Of a stretch of 52,111 bases of DNA, positions 7,845-15,109 are shown piece after piece (the stretch's first letter is position 1; the number at the start of each line of letters is the position of its first letter). The DNA is taken from positions 1-52,111 of the forward strand of contig NZ_FNGM01000025.1 in assembly GCF_900102965.1 (NCBI RefSeq). Direction: 5' to 3'. The stretch is from Paenibacillus jilunlii (GTDB lineage Bacteria; Bacillota; Bacilli; Paenibacillales; Paenibacillaceae). Made by a program: the position numbers and the translations under genes. The notes below the pieces were generated by a model that did no database searches, had not been told where the DNA came from, and was given only the letters and a program-made list of their open reading frames with translations.

Positions 7845-9538
7845 ACCGAGCCGTCAGATATGTGCTTCCTGCTGTGGCGCTACTCTGCCTTGGGGCCTGC
7901 CGGGAGGGCAATGCCCCAGCCGCAGGCCCGGGGAGTGCAGACACCCGGGCAACTAAGGCGGAGTCTGCCGCTTACGGGAGATATGAAGAGCCGGTAGTGA
8001 TGCGGATCGGCTTCAAGGTGCCCGATTCCCGGCTCAATACGGGAGACAGTAATGACAACAACCCGATATCCCGCTATCTGGAGAGTCTGACGAACATCAA
8101 GGTCATTCATTCCTGGGAGGCGAAAGGGGAAGAGCCCTTTACGCAAAAAGCGCAGCTGGCCATCGACAGCAACGATCTGCCTGATGCGATGGTTGTTGAC
8201 AGGGATCAGTTGAAAAAGCTGATCGACAGCGAAATGATTGCCGACCTCACCGGAACCTACAAGGAGTACGGGTCTGAGCTGATCAAGGATATGTACGATT
8301 CGACCCAGGGTGAAGCGCTTGAGGATGCAACGCGGAACGGCAGGCTTTATGGCCTGCCCAACGTGGCGATCCATGCGGATTCGCCGTCCCTGCTGTGGGT
8401 CCGCCAGGATTGGCTGGACCGGTTGGAGCTAGCGGCTCCGCGCAGCTTCGAAGATATTGAAGCCATCGCCAAGGCGTTTATCGAGCAGGACCCGGATGGC
8501 AACGGGAAGCGGGATACCGTTGGCCTTAGCGCATACAACAATATCGTGTACGGCACGAAGCCCCATGTCAACGGCCTTGACTCCCTCTTCAGCGCATTAC
8601 ATGCATTCCCTACCAATTGGATCAGGGACAGCCGGGGCAATATCGTCTATGGTTCAATCACTCCAGAGACCAAGGAGGCGCTGGGCAAGCTGGCCGGCTG
8701 GTATAAGCGGGGATTGATTGACCCGGACTTTGCCCTGTATAAGGAAACGCAGGAGCCGATTATTTCCGGCAAAGCGGGAATGTTCTTCGGCCCATGGTGG
8801 ATGCCCTATTATCCGCTGTCGGAGGCGGTTGCCCTGGACACCAAGGCCGAATGGCGGGCCTACGCCGCCCCGCTTGATGCCTCAGGCAAATTCGTAACTC
8901 ATATGGCTCCGGTCACCGACCGTTATCTAGTCGTCCGCCAAGGCTATGAGCATCCCGAAGCGGTGGTGAAGCTGCTGAATGTGTTCACCCGGCTGGAACG
9001 GCGAAGAGATCCGAATCTGGAGGCGGTCCGCAGCCTGGATGATTTCTCGGCGCAGACCGGCATTCAGCCGAGGGCGTATTATCCCTTTGATCTGCTGATT
9101 GATTATGCAGATGCCATTGAGAAGCATTATACGGATATGCAGCAGGCTCTCAACGGCAAGATTGATCCGGATTCGCTGGACCCGGACACCCATTTGCTCT
9201 ATGATCTCTGGCTTGCGGACGAAGAGCAGCCCAAAAAAAATCTGGAGGGCTGGAAAGCGGCCAATGCCTATAAATACGGGGTTTCTGTGTTATCCGCAAC
9301 AGCTATAGAGAGAGTGCGCAGTGTCTATTACGGAAGCACGCAGCATATGCGGAGCCATTGGCCCGAGCTGCAGAAGCTGGAAAGCGAAACCTTCCTGAAC
9401 ATTATTGTCGGCGATTCACCGCTCAGCGAGTTTGACCTCTTTGTAGCCAAGTGGAAGAGCCTGGGCGGAGATGCCATCACCCAAGAGGTGGCGCAGATTG
9501 TGAGGAGCAGGGATGCGGATACGCAGAGAACTGAATAA
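7841..9538 (+). CDS. Second extracellular solute-binding lipoprotein of the first sugar operon
   Basis: A 565-residue lipoprotein of the LplA-type binding-protein class. The start is GTG at 7841; an adjacent in-frame GTG at 7838 is equally possible, with GGAGGGG at 7826-7832. The signal peptide VLPAVALLCLGAC ends at lipobox LGAC, followed by a short Ala/Pro/Gly linker. The start overlaps the end of the regulator gene. Having a binding protein directly after a YesM/YesN pair, separate from the one beside the permeases, suggests it may feed the sensor kinase rather than the transporter; this is inference. It carries the internal motif DPDGNGKRDTVGLS, an EF-hand-like calcium loop common in these proteins. 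Confidence 0.9.
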   Translation: MNRAVRYVLPAVALLCLGACREGNAPAAGPGSADTRATKAESAAYGRYEEPVVMRIGFKVPDSRLNTGDSNDNNPISRYLESLTNIKVIHSWEAKGEEPFTQKAQLAIDSNDLPDAMVVDRDQLKKLIDSEMIADLTGTYKEYGSELIKDMYDSTQGEALEDATRNGRLYGLPNVAIHADSPSLLWVRQDWLDRLELAAPRSFEDIEAIAKAFIEQDPDGNGKRDTVGLSAYNNIVYGTKPHVNGLDSLFSALHAFPTNWIRDSRGNIVYGSITPETKEALGKLAGWYKRGLIDPDFALYKETQEPIISGKAGMFFGPWWMPYYPLSEAVALDTKAEWRAYAAPLDASGKFVTHMAPVTDRYLVVRQGYEHPEAVVKLLNVFTRLERRRDPNLEAVRSLDDFSAQTGIQPRAYYPFDLLIDYADAIEKHYTDMQQALNGKIDPDSLDPDTHLLYDLWLADEEQPKKNLEGWKAANAYKYGVSVLSATAIERVRSVYYGSTQHMRSHWPELQKLESETFLNIIVGDSPLSEFDLFVAKWKSLGGDAITQEVAQIVRSRDADTQRTE

Positions 9539-9676
9539 GACGGGATTAGCGGAATCTCAGTCCGCAACGAGCGGAGTGCGGACGGTAAACAGATTCCCGC
9601 GCATCCCCTCCATCGCCTTAGTAAACGCAAGGCTTAGAACACTTTGCCCAGCAGCACCTGCTGCACTGAACACGCG

Positions 9677-9720
9677 CACAGGCCGGAATCCCCGCAAAAG
9701 AGGACTCCGGCCTGTGTTTT
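9677..9720. terminator. Rho-independent terminator closing the first sugar operon
   Basis: An 11-bp perfect stem, CACAGGCCGGA (9677-9687) with TCCGGCCTGTG (9706-9716), is followed by TTTT on the plus strand. It lies in the convergent gap before the minus-strand small ORF at 9730, so it may serve both sides. Confidence 0.85.
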
Positions 9721-9729
9721 GGAACAACA

Positions 9730-9930
9730 CTAGCCCCATCTATGAAGATGGGTGGTACTGACATCGATAGCGGTCACCGACACAGCGTTCCCGAAGATGA
9801 AAATGCACATCAGGATCATGAGGGTCATGCCGATTGCAAAAGCGCCCAAAGTCAGGCAAAGCAAGGCCAATGGGAAACGCTCTTTTCGCGGCAGCGGCGG
9901 TGTTTGGCTTTTGTCCATAGTAGTATTCAA
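9730..9930 (-). CDS. Small single-span membrane protein, possible
   Basis: A 66-codon frame starting with TTG 9930, overlapping the stop of the YbaK-type gene in a TTGA junction. ATG 9918 is an internal alternative. GGGAAGGGA lies about 9 bases before the TTG. The product has a charged N-terminus (DKSQTPPLPRKERF) and one hydrophobic stretch, about residues 18-48 (FPLALLCLTLGAFAIGMTLM onward), consistent with one or two membrane spans. I recognise no family. Coupled position and membrane character argue for a real gene; the lack of known relatives and short length argue for caution. Confidence 0.5.
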   Translation of the reverse strand: MNTTMDKSQTPPLPRKERFPLALLCLTLGAFAIGMTLMILMCIFIFGNAVSVTAIDVSTTHLHRWG

Positions 9931-10433
9931 CCGTTTGTCCCTTCCCCAGGCTCCAGTGGTTCATTCCAGCCTTTGCAGACATCCACCCAATCCTTGGCTT
10001 CCGAATAGACGGCCAGTTCATCACAGTTCAGCTCGATTGCGGAATTGGTGCTGCCGCAGGCGGGAAACAGGGTATCAAATCTTTTCATGGATACGTCCAG
10101 ATAGACCTCCAGTTCATGGGCTAGTCCAAAAGGGCATACACCGCCGATTTCGTGTCCGGTCTGTTCCAGGACTTCTTCCGGGCTCAGCATTCTTGCTTTG
10201 AAGCCAAAAACCTCTCGGAACTTTTTGTTATCAACCTTGGCATCTCCGGCGGCTACAACGAGAATGGCAGACTCTTCCGTTCCCCGGAAGGAGAGCGTTT
10301 TGGCAATCCGGGCCGGAATGACCCCGATGGTTGAGGCTGCCATCTCTACAGTGGCGCTTGAGGTGGCAAATTCCAGGACGTCCTGCTCCCGCCCCACACG
10401 CCGAAAATGTTCCTTTACATCTGCAATGGACAA
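9927..10433 (-). CDS. YbaK/EbsC-family protein (aminoacyl-tRNA deacylase-like)
   Basis: A 168-residue protein of the YbaK/ProX-like fold, whose members hydrolyse mischarged aminoacyl-tRNAs in the cytoplasm. Typical blocks are visible: AKTLSFRG..AILVVAAGDAKVDNKKF, with the substrate-pocket lysine region, then GHEIGGVCPFGL and the C-terminal STNSAIELNCDELA. The start is taken as TTG 10433, because AAAGGAG sits 8 bases before it and the protein then begins MSIADVKEHFRRVG as relatives do. The upstream ATG at 10463 would add ten residues encoded by the ribosome binding site itself and has no good site of its own. The specific tRNA substrate cannot be told. Confidence 0.88.
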   Translation of the reverse strand: MSIADVKEHFRRVGREQDVLEFATSSATVEMAASTIGVIPARIAKTLSFRGTEESAILVVAAGDAKVDNKKFREVFGFKARMLSPEEVLEQTGHEIGGVCPFGLAHELEVYLDVSMKRFDTLFPACGSTNSAIELNCDELAVYSEAKDWVDVCKGWNEPLEPGEGTNG

Positions 10434-10602
10434 GATCCAGTCTCCTTTCTGAAAACTTTTCATATTGCCTTACATTTTAACCTGTTTTGGATTATTGGGC
10501 AAAGCAAATCTCATCAGTGCTCCCGGCGTTCTGTGCTACAATGAAATTCATGGAAAACAGGATAGCGGCCAGCAAGTGACTGCTGAAAGGGAGGGAAGGT
10601 CA

Positions 10603-10767
10603 ATGCTTACCCGGATGCGGAACTGTTCGCAGCACGGTTTATCCGCAAATTCCCATAACAGGGCAGCTTCCTTCTTGCGAAGGGAGCTGTTTGTGTTAGA
10701 AGTGAGGGTGCTGCTGGTTAACGGTTGGTACGTTTATAGTTTTTCCGAATTCTTGTTGACCTTTTGA
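10603..10767 (+). CDS. Possible 54-codon small ORF antisense to the marR tail
   Basis: ATG 10603 follows GGGAGGGAAGG by three bases. An extended -10 box TGCTACAAT lies at 10534-10542. An 11-bp stem (10664-10674 with 10679-10689, loop TTGC) followed by TTTGTGTT lies inside the frame. The product (MLTRMRNCSQHGLSANSHNR onward) resembles nothing I know, and its last 34 bases are antisense to the marR-type gene. It could be a small coding RNA, a regulatory RNA or chance. Reported mainly because expression signals are present in an otherwise empty 270-bp gap. Confidence 0.2.
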   Translation: MLTRMRNCSQHGLSANSHNRAASFLRRELFVLEVRVLLVNGWYVYSFSEFLLTF

Positions 10768-11168
10768 AGCAAAGCAATGAGCTGGTCGGCTTCTTCCCCG
10801 GTTAATTCGAGGGTAAGCTTGCTGTCTAAGTCTGCCAGGATTGATTGAAGGACAGGAGCGAATTTAACCGCCTTGGGAGTCGGATACAGCAGGGAAGAAC
10901 GGCGGTCCTTGGGATCGGTTCTCCGCTCAATATAACCGGCTTCCTCCAGCTTCTTCACGGAGCGGGCGGTTGTGGCTTTATCGAATTTCATTTCATTGGT
11001 CATTTGATCCTGCGTAATGCCTGGACGGTTCACAATCAGCTTCAAAAAGATGTGCTGTCCGCCGCTGCCGATACCGTAAGGCAGCAGTTCTTTGACCAGA
11101 AACTTTTGATTCTGGCGATAAAGCTGGGAGATCAGCTTCCCGATGGGTTCTCTATTTGAATTCAACAT
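10734..11168 (-). CDS. MarR-family transcriptional regulator
   Basis: A 144-residue dimeric winged-helix repressor. The start is ATG 11168, five bases after AGAGG; the upstream in-frame GTG overlaps that site and is less likely. Helix-turn-helix and wing: ITQDQMTNEMKFDKATTARSVKKLEEAGYIERRTDPKDRRSSLLYPT. The D-x-R-x(2,3) wing signature DPKDRRS is intact. It diverges from the MFS exporter gene, and two matching palindromes lie between them (see 11225-11300). It should repress both itself and the exporter until a ligand releases it. The ligand is unknown. Confidence 0.93.
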   Translation of the reverse strand: MLNSNREPIGKLISQLYRQNQKFLVKELLPYGIGSGGQHIFLKLIVNRPGITQDQMTNEMKFDKATTARSVKKLEEAGYIERRTDPKDRRSSLLYPTPKAVKFAPVLQSILADLDSKLTLELTGEEADQLIALLQKVNKNSEKL

Positions 11169-11224
11169 GGACACCTCTTTGGATAAAATCCTGCGTTCAG
11201 CAGGCCACTTTCTTATATTTTAAA

Positions 11225-11300
11225 ATAGTACAATAAAATAGTTGCATGCGCAACTAAATTGCGGTACACTGGGGAAGCTAAGTTTGTTGCGGACGCAACT
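11225..11300. promoter_or_regulatory. Divergent marR/MFS promoters with two GTTGC-N4-GCAAC operators
   Basis: Operator 1, AGTTGC-ATGC-GCAACT, is at 11240-11255; operator 2, GTTGC-GGAC-GCAAC, is at 11286-11299. Plus-strand promoter: TTGCAT (11242-11247), 17 bases, TACACT (11265-11270). Minus-strand promoter: TTGCGC (complement of 11248-11253), 17 bases, TACTAT (complement of 11225-11230). Both -35 boxes therefore lie inside operator 1, and operator 2 covers the region just after the exporter start point. This geometry predicts simultaneous repression of both genes, with extra blocking of the exporter. Confidence 0.85.
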
Positions 11301-11333
11301 ATATTTTGAAATATGAGTTATGAGGTGTTAATT

Positions 11334-12797
11334 ATGAGTATGATGACTGCAACTTATCAGGAGGACGCGGCCGTTCAGAAGAAACGCTGGATCATTCTGA
11401 TTGTGCTGAATCTGTTCACCTTTATGTCCACGCTCGACGGAAGCATTGTGAACATTGCCTTGCCGGTGCTCGTGAAGCAGCTGCATCTGCCGATGGCGCA
11501 GGTGGAGTGGGTCACGACAGGTTATTTGATGGCGATTTGCTCAGCGGTGCTGTTCTTTGGAAAGCTGGGGGATATCGCCGGCAAGATCCGGATTTTTAAA
11601 ATCGGCACGATTATCTTCATCGTCGGCTCGCTGCTCTGCGGACTGAGCGCCAGCCTGCTGCTGCTGATTGCTTCGCGGGTCGTTCAGGCGATCGGCGCTT
11701 CGATGACCATGGCTAACAGCCAGGGAATTGTCACGGATATTTTTCCGGCCACTGAACGGGGCAAGGCACTGGGGCTGATCGGTACCTTTGTATCCCTGGG
11801 AAGTATTGCCGGACCCAGCCTGGGGGGAATCATCGTCTCTGCATTGGGATGGGAATACATATTCTGGGTGAACGTTCCGATTGGTCTGATCGCCATCGTG
11901 CTGGGGTGGAAGGTTCTGCCCAAGGATCTGATCCGGGTAAAAGCCAAGATTGACCTCCCCGGCAGCCTGCTGTTCGCCGTATTTATAGTGGCTTTGTTTG
12001 CAGGCCTGCTGCTTGGACAGCAGCTCGGCTATGGAGACAGCCGGATTCTCTCGGCGCTGGCGGCCGCAGCCGCAGCTTTTATTGTTTTTCTTATTGTAGA
12101 GCTGCGCCGGAGCCAGCCGCTATTGCAGCTGTCCCTGTTCAAAAACCCGTTGTTTTCGCTCAGCATACTATGCGGCTTTCTGGTATTCGTAGCGAATTTC
12201 TGCTTTAACATCATCGCTCCGTTTTATGCGCAGAATATGCTGAACCTGTCGCCATTCTATGCAGGCTTTCTGCTCATGCTGTTCCCGATCTCCATGGTCA
12301 TTGTCGCTCCGCTGAGCGGGGCATTGTCCGATAAAATCGGCTCGGAATTTCTTACCTTCGCCGGTCTGATTGTCATGGTGATCGCCCAATTCGGCCTGGC
12401 CCGTCTGCATGATGGAAGTGCCGTCGCACTGGTGGGCGTCTGGATTGCCATGCTGGGAATCGGCAGCGGGTTGTTCCAGTCGCCGAATAACTCACTGGTG
12501 ATGTCCACCGTGCCGCGGACCCAGCTGGGGTCAGCGGGCAGCGTCAACTCGCTGGTCCGCAATGTGGGGATGGTTGTCGGCATCACCATTGCCACCTCGA
12601 TACTATTCAATGTAATGAGCAGCAAGGCCGGCTACCGGGTAACCGACCTGATCCCGGGCCGCCCGGATGTTTTCCTCTCCGGCATGCATGTCGTGTTCAT
12701 GACCTCGTCGGCAATCTGCCTTGTATCGGCGCTGCTGACAGGCTGGCGGATGATTTCGATCAAAAGGGCAAAGCGGGCCAAAAGAGCATCGGCCTGA
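11334..12797 (+). CDS. MFS drug exporter, DHA2 (EmrB/QacA) type
   Basis: A 487-residue proton-driven exporter of the 14-helix DHA2 branch, at its usual length. The start is ATG 11334, six bases after GAGGTG; an upstream ATG at 11313 lacks a site. Motif LDGSIVNIALPVL marks the end of helix 1 in this family, the motif-A-like loop is GKLGDIAGKIRIFKIG, and motif C is GSIAGPSLGGIIV. It lies in the membrane and likely expels toxic compounds. Control by the divergent MarR protein is indicated by the operators between them. The C-terminus is basic (ISIKRAKRAKRASA). The substrate is unknown. Confidence 0.93.
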   Translation: MSMMTATYQEDAAVQKKRWIILIVLNLFTFMSTLDGSIVNIALPVLVKQLHLPMAQVEWVTTGYLMAICSAVLFFGKLGDIAGKIRIFKIGTIIFIVGSLLCGLSASLLLLIASRVVQAIGASMTMANSQGIVTDIFPATERGKALGLIGTFVSLGSIAGPSLGGIIVSALGWEYIFWVNVPIGLIAIVLGWKVLPKDLIRVKAKIDLPGSLLFAVFIVALFAGLLLGQQLGYGDSRILSALAAAAAAFIVFLIVELRRSQPLLQLSLFKNPLFSLSILCGFLVFVANFCFNIIAPFYAQNMLNLSPFYAGFLLMLFPISMVIVAPLSGALSDKIGSEFLTFAGLIVMVIAQFGLARLHDGSAVALVGVWIAMLGIGSGLFQSPNNSLVMSTVPRTQLGSAGSVNSLVRNVGMVVGITIATSILFNVMSSKAGYRVTDLIPGRPDVFLSGMHVVFMTSSAICLVSALLTGWRMISIKRAKRAKRASA

Positions 12798-12975
12798 GAA
12801 TCACTCGGCCTGAGTTCCTGCGGCAGGAATTCTCATAGCCTGAGATTCTCACGGCCAGGGCTTCCTGTAGGCTTGGGCTTCTGCGGCCAGAAATTCTCTC
12901 AGCCTGAAACTCCTGCCGCCTGGGACTCCTGCGCCAGACGCTCCGTTGCCAAACCTTCTCAGCCGCCTGATGCTG
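12792..12975. repeat. Degenerate 15-16 bp tandem repeat after the exporter gene
   Basis: About eleven imperfect units of the type GCCTGAGATTCTCACG, starting near 12792, 12808, 12823, 12838, 12854, 12870, 12886, 12902, 12918, 12933 and 12948. The first begins inside the last codons of the exporter gene, and the run ends before the terminator at 13014, so the array forms the 3' untranslated part of that mRNA. A 16-base period is not a multiple of three, so it is not protein-coding. Confidence 0.75.
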
Positions 12976-13013
12976 CTCGAAGCTGCTCACATCGTAAGCT
13001 CTATTCAAACTGG

Positions 13014-13051
13014 AAGCCTTCCAGCCTGACTTCAGGCCGGAAGGCTTTTTT
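13014..13051 (+). terminator. Rho-independent terminator of the exporter gene
   Basis: AAGCCTTCC pairs with GGAAGGCTT around an inner GCCTGA..TCAGGC stem, followed by a T run. It is a strong, GC-rich two-part hairpin. Confidence 0.9.
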
Positions 13052-13217
13052 GCGGCGTCTAGTATAGGCGGCATCTCCAGGGAAAATGTCCCCGGGATTA
13101 TTAAAAGCACCTCAGGCGCATTAATATGGAGGCTGAGTGGTAAACTTTTGCTAGCTCTGGAGCCAAGGGGAGAAGTTTGATCATCTATATCCATCCACAT
13201 TAGGTACAGGCGCAACA

Positions 13218-13458
13218 TTCTATTGCACTTTATACAGCAGATGAGCCGAAAATTGGCCGAAAAACTCAATCTGCTGCACTTTGTACAGTAGAATCCCCTG
13301 GAATAGCTGCTTTTGACGCAAAAACCAAAAAACTATTGCACGAAATACAACAGAACGCGATTTGGCATAGAAGAGTAAGCTTTCTGTTGCACGAAATACA
13401 GCAGAATGTGATTCGCGCACAGAGGCATAAGTTTTCTGTTGCCTAAAGTGCAATCAGG
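13218..13458. repeat. Hairpin array E1 (51-bp period)
   Basis: Five related imperfect palindromes of the form CTGTTGCA-N5-TACAGCAG. Their TTGCA cores start at 13223, 13274, 13336, 13387 and 13439, so spacings are 51, 62, 51 and 52. The third and fourth copies are the most alike (CTATTGCACGAAATACAACA and CTGTTGCACGAAATACAGCA). Stem changes often keep pairing through G-T. The last copy is degenerate and lies just before the ECF41-type promoter. The same family recurs at 25380-25557. No gene is present in this 500-base gap. Confidence 0.8.
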
Positions 13459-13479
13459 AAGTAAATCGTCTATTGTTAC

Positions 13480-13521
13480 TGTCACAAATGTTACTGTCAC
13501 AAATCCGCTAGCTACATTGTC
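13480..13521 (+). promoter_or_regulatory. ECF41-type promoter with doubled TGTCACA box
   Basis: TGTCACA occurs at 13480-13486 and again at 13495-13501, within a 15-bp direct repeat. The second copy is followed after 16 bases by TGTC (13518-13521). ECF41 sigma factors are known to recognise TGTCACA at -35 and CGTC at -10 with about this spacing, and the gene pair behind this site is exactly the ECF41 arrangement. This indicates autoregulation. The -10 differs by one base (T for C). Confidence 0.75.
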
Positions 13522-13555
13522 TTCAGTATGTACACACATTATGGAGGCGATTAGA

Positions 13556-14002
13556 ATGAGTTTAAGATTTAATTACAGAGCGGTAAATGAACAGGCTTTC
13601 CGGACAATGATGACGCTGGAGCAGCATGCAGGCGGACGGATCAAAGATAAGGTATTATATGAGTTAGTGAAGATACGTGTCTCCCAGATCAACGGCTGCG
13701 CTTTCTGCCTGGACATGCATGCGAAGGACCTGATGAAGCTGGGCGATTATGCGGACCATATTTTGCTGCTCAGTGTATGGCGTGAGGTGCCGTTGTTTAC
13801 AGAAAAGGAAAAAGTGCTGCTTGAACTTGCCGAAACGGTAACCCTTATTAGCCAAGCCGGGGTTCCTGCGGCGCTGTATGACAAGGTTATGGAGCATATC
13901 AGCCAGGAGGAGTTTGTGGACTGGATTATGGTCATCAATACGATCAACAACTGGAACCGCATCGCGATCTCTACCGGAATGTATCCGGGTTGTTTTAACT
14001 AA
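13556..14002 (+). CDS. Carboxymuconolactone decarboxylase / AhpD-like protein
   Basis: A 148-residue all-helical protein of the CMD/AhpD family. The start is ATG 13556 behind GGAGGCG; the frame is open back to 13439, but that part is promoter and repeat DNA. The redox motif is complete: NGCAFCLDMHAKD, with Cys48, Cys51 and His55. Members reduce peroxide-related substrates or act as alkylhydroperoxidase-like thiol proteins in the cytoplasm. It is 42 bases upstream of the ECF41 sigma gene, the usual partner, and is probably that factor's main target. The exact substrate is unknown. Confidence 0.92.
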   Translation: MSLRFNYRAVNEQAFRTMMTLEQHAGGRIKDKVLYELVKIRVSQINGCAFCLDMHAKDLMKLGDYADHILLLSVWREVPLFTEKEKVLLELAETVTLISQAGVPAALYDKVMEHISQEEFVDWIMVINTINNWNRIAISTGMYPGCFN

Positions 14003-14044
14003 ATTACAGCAGAAGTTAGGTTAGAAGCACAGGGGGGGACAGCA

Positions 14045-14983
14045 GTGAAGGACCGGGACAGTAAGGCTGGCGGCATGGCTCCGCAGATAGATGGAGAGGT
14101 TAGCGTGGAGGAAATCTACCGCAGCTATAATCGTTATGCCTTCTCGATTGCATACCGAATGCTGGGAACTGTGGCCGATGCGGAGGATGCTGTGCAGGAC
14201 TGTTTTGCCGGGCTGCAGCAGAGGGAGCTCAGCGGTATTCTCAATATGAAGGCCTACGTGGCTAAGGGGATTACCAACCGCTGCCTGAATATCCTCAGCT
14301 CTGCGCGCAGCCGCAGGGAGACTTATATTGGAGAGTGGCTGCCCGAGCCTGTCAGCGAGGCCTTTGACGGGCCGGAAGCGTCAGCGGAGCGGAAGGATAC
14401 GCTGTCTTATGCTTTTCTGGTGCTGCTGGAACGGCTGTCTCCCACGGAAAGAGCGGTGTTTGTGCTGAGGGAGGCTTTTCAGTACGAATATGATGCCATA
14501 GCGGAGATGGTTGGCAAGTCCGAGAGCAACTGCCGGCAGATCTTCAGCCGGGCCAAGCGCACGCTTCAATCGAAGCAGTTGCCGGCAGCGGCAGCAGGGG
14601 AGGGGAACCCTGCTTCAAGAGAAAAGCTGCTGCGCCGGTTCACCGCTGCTTTTGCCGCTTATGATGTTGGCGGCATGCTGGCGCTGCTGGCTGAACAGCC
14701 TGTGCTTGTCGGTGACGGCGGCGGACAGGAAGTGCATACGATTCTTAGACCTATGGTGGGGCGCAAAGGCGTGCTGGCGCTGCTGACATCGCGGAGGGTA
14801 CTCCAGCGGATGCGCCAGTGGGAGGCCACGGTCGGCAGCATCAACGGCGAGCTGAATCTTGTGTTCAAGCAGCAAGGAGAGGTCCAGGCAGTGCTTTGTA
14901 TGACACTGGACCAGAGCGGGGAGCAGATTCAGGAGCTGTACCTGGTTATGGCTCCCGGCAAGCTGAAGCATGTGTCGACCTAA
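14045..14983 (+). CDS. ECF41-family sigma factor with SnoaL-like C-terminal domain (SigJ-like)
   Basis: A 312-residue sigma-70 family factor. The start is GTG 14045 behind an AGGGGGGGAC stretch. Sigma-2 at about 20-88 (YNRYAFSIAYRMLGTVADAE) and sigma-4 at about 115-175 (LSPTERAVFVLREAF..YDAIAEMVGKSESNCRQ). The linker motif WLPEP is at 98-102. A SnoaL-like domain follows from about 190, with the DGGG motif at 224-227 and a C-terminal APGKLKHV in place of the usual NPDKL. In this family the fused domain replaces an anti-sigma factor and tunes activity. No separate anti-sigma gene is present. Confidence 0.93.
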   Translation: MKDRDSKAGGMAPQIDGEVSVEEIYRSYNRYAFSIAYRMLGTVADAEDAVQDCFAGLQQRELSGILNMKAYVAKGITNRCLNILSSARSRRETYIGEWLPEPVSEAFDGPEASAERKDTLSYAFLVLLERLSPTERAVFVLREAFQYEYDAIAEMVGKSESNCRQIFSRAKRTLQSKQLPAAAAGEGNPASREKLLRRFTAAFAAYDVGGMLALLAEQPVLVGDGGGQEVHTILRPMVGRKGVLALLTSRRVLQRMRQWEATVGSINGELNLVFKQQGEVQAVLCMTLDQSGEQIQELYLVMAPGKLKHVST

Positions 14984-15062
14984 AGCCTTGCGGCCCTGAT
15001 TTGGAACGTACACGTCTTTTGTCGGAAGCCGGGTAGCCGGTATCTATAATTTCACAACAAAA

Positions 15063-15100
15063 AAGCGCCGCCTGCCTGTTGCCCGGGCAGGCGGCGCTTC
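15063..15100. terminator. Bidirectional terminator between the sigma gene and UPF0210
   Basis: AAGCGCCGCCTGCC pairs with GGCAGGCGGCGCTT around a short loop. A-rich sequence on the left and TTCTTC on the right make it usable from both converging genes. Confidence 0.85.
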
Positions 15101-15109
15101 TTCATGAGT

